The position numbers and the translations under genes are program-made. Below, in pieces: positions 59,713 through 64,000 of a stretch of DNA of 64,000 bases. The DNA lies in assembly GCF_012516315.1 (NCBI RefSeq), contig NZ_CP051185.1:5833363-5897362 (forward strand), in the 5' to 3' direction. The notes beneath the pieces were generated by a model. That model was given only the letters and a program-made list of their open reading frames with translations. It was not told where the DNA came from and did no database searches. Positions within the stretch are counted from its first letter, which is position 1. Each line of letters opens with the position of its first letter. This stretch comes from Limnospira fusiformis SAG 85.79. Lineage in GTDB: Bacteria > Cyanobacteriota > Cyanobacteriia > Cyanobacteriales > Microcoleaceae.

Positions 59713-60381
59713 ATGCTATATATCAGAAATTTGCTTTATCATCCGGCCGCCTGCAATGCTCCCATTCTGAATAATATTAATTTAGAACTGCCTCCGCAAC
59801 AGTTAGGCTTGATTGTGGGCCGTAGCGGTTCTGGTAAAAGTACATTACTAGAAATTTTAGCGGGTCTGGCTCAAAAAACGAAAGGGGATATTCGCTGGCG
59901 TGAACAGGAGTTAACTTCTGAACAACTACCACAACTCGCGGGTTTAGTGTTTCAGTTCCCGGAGCGACATTTCTGCGGTGGTTCGATTTTGGAAGAGTTG
60001 CGACTGGGACACCCAGAAATCAGACTCGATATGATGCAAAATGCTTTGGGGGAAGTGGGGTTAGAGAGTCTATCTTTAGAAAAGGCTCCCCATTCCCTCA
60101 GTGGCGGACAGCAGCGACGGTTAGCCTTAGCGGTACAATTAATCAGACAACCTCATTTATTGATGTTAGATGAGCCGACAGCGGGTTTAGATTGGTCAAT
60201 GCGGCGGCAGTTGGTGGCTTTGCTGGACAAGTTAAAATCTCACTGGACTTTATTGGTTGTTACCCATGATGCGGGGGATCTGTTGGAAATTGCAGATTGT
60301 TGTTGGCGACTTGATCATGGCAATTTGCAACCTGCTGATCCGCAGACTTTGCTGAAAAATGTTGATCCGGCTGTGGTGTAA
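59713..60381 (+). CDS. ABC transporter ATP-binding protein (CbiO-like)
   Basis: A 222-residue stand-alone ATPase. Walker A is GRSGSGKST (36-44), the Q-loop is GLVFQFPERHF, the signature LSGGQQRR and Walker B LLMLDEPTAGLD. FQFPERHF resembles the energy-coupling factor (CbiO/EcfA) group. No permease or substrate-binding gene is adjacent. rsmG starts six bases after its stop. Confidence 0.9.
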   Translation: MLYIRNLLYHPAACNAPILNNINLELPPQQLGLIVGRSGSGKSTLLEILAGLAQKTKGDIRWREQELTSEQLPQLAGLVFQFPERHFCGGSILEELRLGHPEIRLDMMQNALGEVGLESLSLEKAPHSLSGGQQRRLALAVQLIRQPHLLMLDEPTAGLDWSMRRQLVALLDKLKSHWTLLVVTHDAGDLLEIADCCWRLDHGNLQPADPQTLLKNVDPAVV

Positions 60382-60386
60382 CGATA

Positions 60387-61142
60387 GTGTTGGAGGAATT
60401 GGGTTTGGGGGAAATTCAGTCGGAAGGTTGGGAAACTCTGGGTTGGATACCTAGCGATCGCCAACTGGAAATTTTTAATATACTCTATGAGCAGATTTTG
60501 GCGGGTAATCAACGGCTTAATTTAACCCGCATTACTGATCCGGTGGGGTTTTGGGAAAAGCATTTATGGGATTCTTTGCGGGGGGTCGTACCCTGGTTGT
60601 CCGGGGATAAATTGCCTTTGCGGGTGATTGATATTGGTACTGGCGCGGGTTTTCCTGGTGTTCCGATCGCGATCGCTATTCCCACAGCCGAAGTTACATT
60701 GCTTGATAGTACCGGTAAGAAAATTGCTTTTTTACAAACTCTCATCCCTCGTCTGGGTCTGGAAAATGCTATCCCCTATTTGGGACGGGTAGAAGCGATC
60801 GCTCAACAGTCCGACCATCGCCAAAGTTATGATCTGGTCGTCTTACGCGCTGTCGCTGCTGCTACCGTGGCGGCTGAATATAGTTTACCCCTACTCAAAA
60901 TTGGCGGCGTGGCGGTACTATATCGCGGTCAATGGACCCCCCCAGAACAGCAGGAGCTACAAAATGCGATCGCTCCCTTGGGCGGTAAACTAGACTCCGT
61001 GGAATCCTTTGTCACTCCTGTAACCGAAAGTGTCCGCCACTGCGTCTATTTACGGAAAATTAAACCCACACCCGATCGCTTTCCCCGTCCTGTTGGTATT
61101 CCCACCCAAAAACCCCTAGGGTCTCTATCCTCCAACTCGTAG
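60387..61142 (+). CDS. rsmG: 16S rRNA (guanine527-N7)-methyltransferase RsmG
   Basis: A 251-residue SAM methyltransferase beginning with GTG 60387. NQRLNLTRITDPVGFWEKHLWDSL and VIDIGTGAGFPGVPIAI (SAM site) are RsmG signatures, with RAVAAATVAAEYSLPLLKIGGVAVLYRG following. It modifies G527 of 16S rRNA. Losses of this enzyme give low-level streptomycin resistance in other bacteria. It is translationally close to the upstream ABC gene. Confidence 0.95.
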   Translation: MLEELGLGEIQSEGWETLGWIPSDRQLEIFNILYEQILAGNQRLNLTRITDPVGFWEKHLWDSLRGVVPWLSGDKLPLRVIDIGTGAGFPGVPIAIAIPTAEVTLLDSTGKKIAFLQTLIPRLGLENAIPYLGRVEAIAQQSDHRQSYDLVVLRAVAAATVAAEYSLPLLKIGGVAVLYRGQWTPPEQQELQNAIAPLGGKLDSVESFVTPVTESVRHCVYLRKIKPTPDRFPRPVGIPTQKPLGSLSSNS

Positions 61143-61150
61143 GATGGTAG

Positions 61151-61207
61151 GGTGCGTCAAAGCCAGGAAATCGTCATGACAACCCGGTGATCAACAACTG
61201 ACGCACC
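61151..61207. repeat. Inverted repeat element GGTGCGTCA / TGACGCACC
   Basis: Perfect 9-base arms at 61151-61159 and 61199-61207 surround 39 bases, between the convergent rsmG and aroH genes. Elements with GGTGCGTC/GACGCACC ends are common in cyanobacterial intergenic DNA; here it may also act as a terminator. Confidence 0.65.
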
Positions 61208-61234
61208 ATTTCCCCTGGCTGGGGCATGATTTGA

Positions 61235-61621
61235 TTAATGATTTAAGGATGTTAAACTCCAGTCAGGGCGGAGGTTTTTTGCACCTCGTAAATAGGGATG
61301 ATGTACTTGAGTTTTGTGGCTGGGAAAATTGACATGAACGAGTACGCGAATACAGCGTTCTAGGCTACCCTTGACATACATTTGCTGGACATCCAACAGG
61401 GGAACATTTTGCCAGTGGGGACGTTCTCTGGCGATCGCCGCCGGAAAAATCGCATCCAAATCGCGAGTCACAGAAAAAGTCGTACTGATAATCTGTTCTG
61501 GATCTAACTGGTTGCGAGTTTCCAATTCATCCAGTAGTTCCGTCACCGCTTCGCGAATTGCGTCAATGGAATTTTCCCTAACTGTCGTCGCGCCACGAAT
61601 CGCTCGAACTTGCCACTCCAC
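61235..61621 (-). CDS. aroH: Chorismate mutase, AroH type
   Basis: A 128-residue monofunctional chorismate mutase of the trimeric Bacillus AroH fold, converting chorismate to prephenate for Phe/Tyr synthesis. It shows VRAIRGATTVRENS, FSVTRDLDAIFPA, PLLDVQQMYVKGSLERCIRVLVH with the active-site arginines and glutamate, and HPYLRGAKNLRPD at the end. Confidence 0.95.
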   Translation of the reverse strand: MEWQVRAIRGATTVRENSIDAIREAVTELLDELETRNQLDPEQIISTTFSVTRDLDAIFPAAIARERPHWQNVPLLDVQQMYVKGSLERCIRVLVHVNFPSHKTQVHHPYLRGAKNLRPDWSLTSLNH

Positions 61622-61713
61622 GCCAAATCCTCCTATGATGCTTAGTAGTATAGGTTAACGGGTGGTCAAACACCACCTCGCCTGTGATTGCTTAACCCCC
61701 TGCGTGGGAATGT

Positions 61714-62556
61714 TTAAGGTCGATACAGCCACAGGGGTAAACCACTGGTAGACAACTCAAATTCTACCCAATTTCGGGCATCCGAGATCCTGTTAGTCGC
61801 CGCCAGATTATTACTGAGAACCCGATTTAATAAAGATTTCGGCTTTTCCAGGGTACAGCATTCAGTTTTATCCGGGTCAAGATTGACCATTTCCGCTGTC
61901 CATCGACGCGCATCTTCTTCACTCCCCAAGCGATCGATCACCCCCAACTGTAGGGCTTGTTCTCCCGTAAAAATGCGCCCATCAGCAAAAGATCGCACCG
62001 CCTCAATTTCCAAATTTCGAGACTCAGCCACAGTGCTGACAAACTGTTGATAACTCGTATCAATCAATTCTTGAAGAATTTGCTGTTCTGGTTCCGTTAA
62101 TTCCCGGTCAAAAGCTAAAATATCCTTATAAGGTCCTGATTTTATGACCTTAAAAGAAACGCCAACTTTTTCCAGTAGTCTTTCTAAGTTATTTCCCCGC
62201 AAAATTACACCAATACTGCCTGTAATAGTGCCAGGATTAGCCATAATATGTTCAGCCCCCATGCCAATATAAACACCACCAGAGGCAGAAATATTACCAA
62301 AACTAGCCACAATTTTGACTTTTTTTCTTAAAGATTTAAGGGCGCTATAAATTTCCTGGGAGTCGCCAACTGTGCCGCCAGGACTATCAATCCTCAGCAG
62401 TAGCGCGGGAAATTTCCGTTCTTCAACGGTTTTCAGTGCCTCTAAAACCCGCTTGCGGGTATCACCAGCAATAGCACCACTAATTTCGATGCGAGCAATT
62501 TGTTTACGAAAACGAGACTTAAATGGCCAAATCATGAACTTTTGGGGCTTAATCAA
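61714..62556 (-). CDS. sppA: Signal peptide peptidase SppA
   Basis: A 280-residue serine-lysine protease of the short SppA form. RIDSPGGTVGDSQEIY starts the crotonase-like fold. Catalytic Ser92 is in NISASGGVYIG and Lys144 in KSGPYKDI. No clear N-terminal membrane helix is seen, unlike many SppA; the start is basic (KSRFRKQ). ATG 62535 is an alternative. It degrades leftover signal peptides; in Synechocystis SppA also affects light-stress antenna turnover. Confidence 0.93.
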   Translation of the reverse strand: MIKPQKFMIWPFKSRFRKQIARIEISGAIAGDTRKRVLEALKTVEERKFPALLLRIDSPGGTVGDSQEIYSALKSLRKKVKIVASFGNISASGGVYIGMGAEHIMANPGTITGSIGVILRGNNLERLLEKVGVSFKVIKSGPYKDILAFDRELTEPEQQILQELIDTSYQQFVSTVAESRNLEIEAVRSFADGRIFTGEQALQLGVIDRLGSEEDARRWTAEMVNLDPDKTECCTLEKPKSLLNRVLSNNLAATNRISDARNWVEFELSTSGLPLWLYRP

Positions 62557-62899
62557 ATGGGACGGGTATCGCCGAGACCAGCAAACAGCTAAAATGGGCT
62601 AAAGCTAAACACCTCGTATATATCGAGGAGTACAGCCACCTTATTTAAGTATAATCCCACGGGGGGCTGTCTTAGCCGATGTTCTCAGCTAAAGTAGACT
62701 TTTTGGCAGTTAACCCCTATCATAGAAACAGTAACTTAACAAAACTACATATAGCAGCGGACAGGGAATCGGGAACACCGGACATCAAAAGGCCACCATC
62801 TAGGTTTCATCTTGTGTCTACTGCTATAAATAGCACAACTCACCCCCAACGAAATCGGGTGAGTGCAAACTTCAAAGATTCCTGGGAGAAAACTTGCCA
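62557..62899. other. Intergenic region between divergent sppA and EamA genes
   Basis: About 340 bases. A small hairpin CCTCG/CGAGG lies at 62612-62628. No gene is seen; it should hold both promoters. Confidence 0.45.
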
Positions 62900-63946
62900 A
62901 TGCTAACAAAGCAGACCAACACGGATTTACCCTTGAAACCATTATTGCTGATCGCGCCATTTTTCCTGTGGGGTACGGCAATGGTAGCCATGAAAGGGGT
63001 AATTCCCCACACTACACCCCTATTTATGGCGGGGATGAGATTGGTTCCGGCGGGGGTGTTGGTTCTGTTATTTTGCTTAATCCAAGGAAGACCTCAACCT
63101 AAAACCTGGAAAGCCTGGTTATGGATTGGCTTATTTGCTTTGGTCGATGGCGCTTTATTTCAAGGATTCCTGGCTGAGGGACTGGTGAGAACTAATGCGG
63201 GTTTGGGTTCGGTGATGATTGACACCCAACCTCTGGCGGTAGCCATTCTCTGTCTGTGGCTGTTTAATGAAAGCATCCGCTTTTGGGGATGGTTAGGGTT
63301 GGTCATTGGGGTGATTGGTATTAGTGCCATCGGTTTACCGGATCAGTTGATTTTGGGGTGGTTTAACTTACTACCAGCAGAACAAATGGTCACCTCGCCA
63401 ATATTAGAAAGTGGGGAATGGTTGATGCTATTGGCCGCTTTGTCAATGGCGGTGGGGACGGTTTTAGTCCGGGGAGTGTGTCGCCACTGTGACCCGGTGG
63501 TGGGGACGGGTTGGCACATGATTATTGGCGGTTTGCCTCTATTTATGTTGTCTGGTGGCTGGGAAGCTGACCAATGGGTTAATATTGATGGCGGCGGTTG
63601 GATGGCGATCGCTTATTCGACTATTTTTGGTAGTGCGATCGCTTATGGCTTATTCTTTTATTTCGCTTCTAGTGGTTCCCTAACTAGCCTCAGTTCCCTC
63701 ACTTTCCTAACCCCTATTTTTGCCCTGCTATTTGGTAATCTGTTTTTGGGAGAGGTACTCACTCCTTTACAGTCAATGGGGGTGGGATTAACCTTGGTCA
63801 GTATCTATCTGGTCAATCAGAGAGATATCTTGGCTGATAAGTTCAAATTTGGTCACTCTGCTGCTGAGTCTATCCCCTCAGAAACTACTCAACCTATGGA
63901 GGTATCCCTACCCGTAAAAATCCCGGAGTCCGAACCTAAATTGTAA
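62900..63946 (+). CDS. EamA/DMT family transporter
   Basis: A 348-residue, ten-helix drug/metabolite transporter with two EamA repeats: LLIAPFFLWGTAMVAMKGVIPHTTPLFMAGMRL in the first and LLAALSMAVGTVLVRGV then SLTFLTPIFALLFGNLFLGE in the second. The C-terminal 40 residues are polar. Substrates in this family are mostly unknown exported metabolites. GGGAG stands 11 bases before ATG 62900; an in-frame TTG at 62894 is possible. Confidence 0.9.
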   Translation: MLTKQTNTDLPLKPLLLIAPFFLWGTAMVAMKGVIPHTTPLFMAGMRLVPAGVLVLLFCLIQGRPQPKTWKAWLWIGLFALVDGALFQGFLAEGLVRTNAGLGSVMIDTQPLAVAILCLWLFNESIRFWGWLGLVIGVIGISAIGLPDQLILGWFNLLPAEQMVTSPILESGEWLMLLAALSMAVGTVLVRGVCRHCDPVVGTGWHMIIGGLPLFMLSGGWEADQWVNIDGGGWMAIAYSTIFGSAIAYGLFFYFASSGSLTSLSSLTFLTPIFALLFGNLFLGEVLTPLQSMGVGLTLVSIYLVNQRDILADKFKFGHSAAESIPSETTQPMEVSLPVKIPESEPKL

Positions 63947-63968
63947 ACCTGAACTGCGAGCTAAGACT

Positions 63969-64000
63969 ATGAAAGTAGGTGCCAACTATCTAGGAGGCGA
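63969..64000 (+). CDS. treZ: Start of a probable malto-oligosyltrehalose trehalohydrolase
   Basis: Only ten residues are visible (MKVGANYLGG) before the window ends. They match the usual beginning of cyanobacterial TreZ (MKVGxNYLGxG). The assignment rests on this short match alone. Confidence 0.4.
   Translation, partial: MKVGANYLGG

Overview
The window is chromosomal DNA from a cyanobacterium. The evidence is a phycobilisome core linker (apcE), an IsiA-type chlorophyll antenna, magnesium chelatase chlI, a Psb28-type photosystem II factor, a cyAbrB regulator, a Ycf29/Rre1-like regulator, and very many GCGATCGC (HIP1) palindromes both inside and between genes. Base composition, the PEP-CTERM proteins and the style of the intergenic repeats suggest a filamentous, Oscillatoriales-type genome such as Arthrospira/Limnospira. 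That genus-level guess is inference.

Layout. 0-1.1 kb: a truncated methyltransferase gene and a dead tnpB remnant. 1.2-10.3 kb: apcE with a terminator, DedA, a STAS protein, a secreted protein-arginine-deiminase-like protein that lacks the key catalytic residues, a CPBP protease, an AI-2E/PerM permease and an LD-carboxypeptidase. 10.5-13.5 kb: three PEP-CTERM surface proteins, two of them tandem paralogs, followed by repeat-rich DNA. 13.5-30.5 kb: a GH57 hydrolase, sfsA, a three-module nucleotide-transporter/HEAT/cNMP-binding fusion, an OFA transporter, a CocE hydrolase, cyAbrB, SelO, an MscS channel overlapping a degenerate AAA-like protein, glgX and tilS. 30.6-39.3 kb: a glycosyltransferase, leuA, a NYN-domain protein, a NarL-type regulator, a thioredoxin-like ferredoxin and groES-groEL behind a CIRCE operator.

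39.4-42.1 kb is an iron-stress-like cluster: isiA with an unusual chain of inverted heptamers in its leader, a 55-residue zinc-ribbon protein, an IsiC-like hydrolase and a Cys-rich membrane protein. No flavodoxin gene is present. At 42.4-45.0 kb lies a large solitary fusion of a DEDDh exonuclease to a P-loop ATPase plus an unrecognised C-terminal domain. This is the best candidate for an undescribed system, possibly genome defence. 45-64 kb is mostly housekeeping: chlI, ruvC, def, a lipase, an intact solitary tnpB, a VTE6-like protein, a parvulin, a DUF1400 hydrolase, a nine-copy 53-bp tandem repeat, psb28, a His-rich membrane protein, a NUDIX hydrolase, DUF3531, a TPR protein, an ABC ATPase, rsmG, aroH, sppA, an EamA transporter and the first codons of a probable treZ.

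Most genes are short transcription units on both strands. Likely co-transcribed sets are 4952-10327 (plus strand), 25175-27234, 27335-30530, 34431-32781 (minus strand), 37203-39262 and 39601-42120. I found no tRNA, rRNA or CRISPR array.
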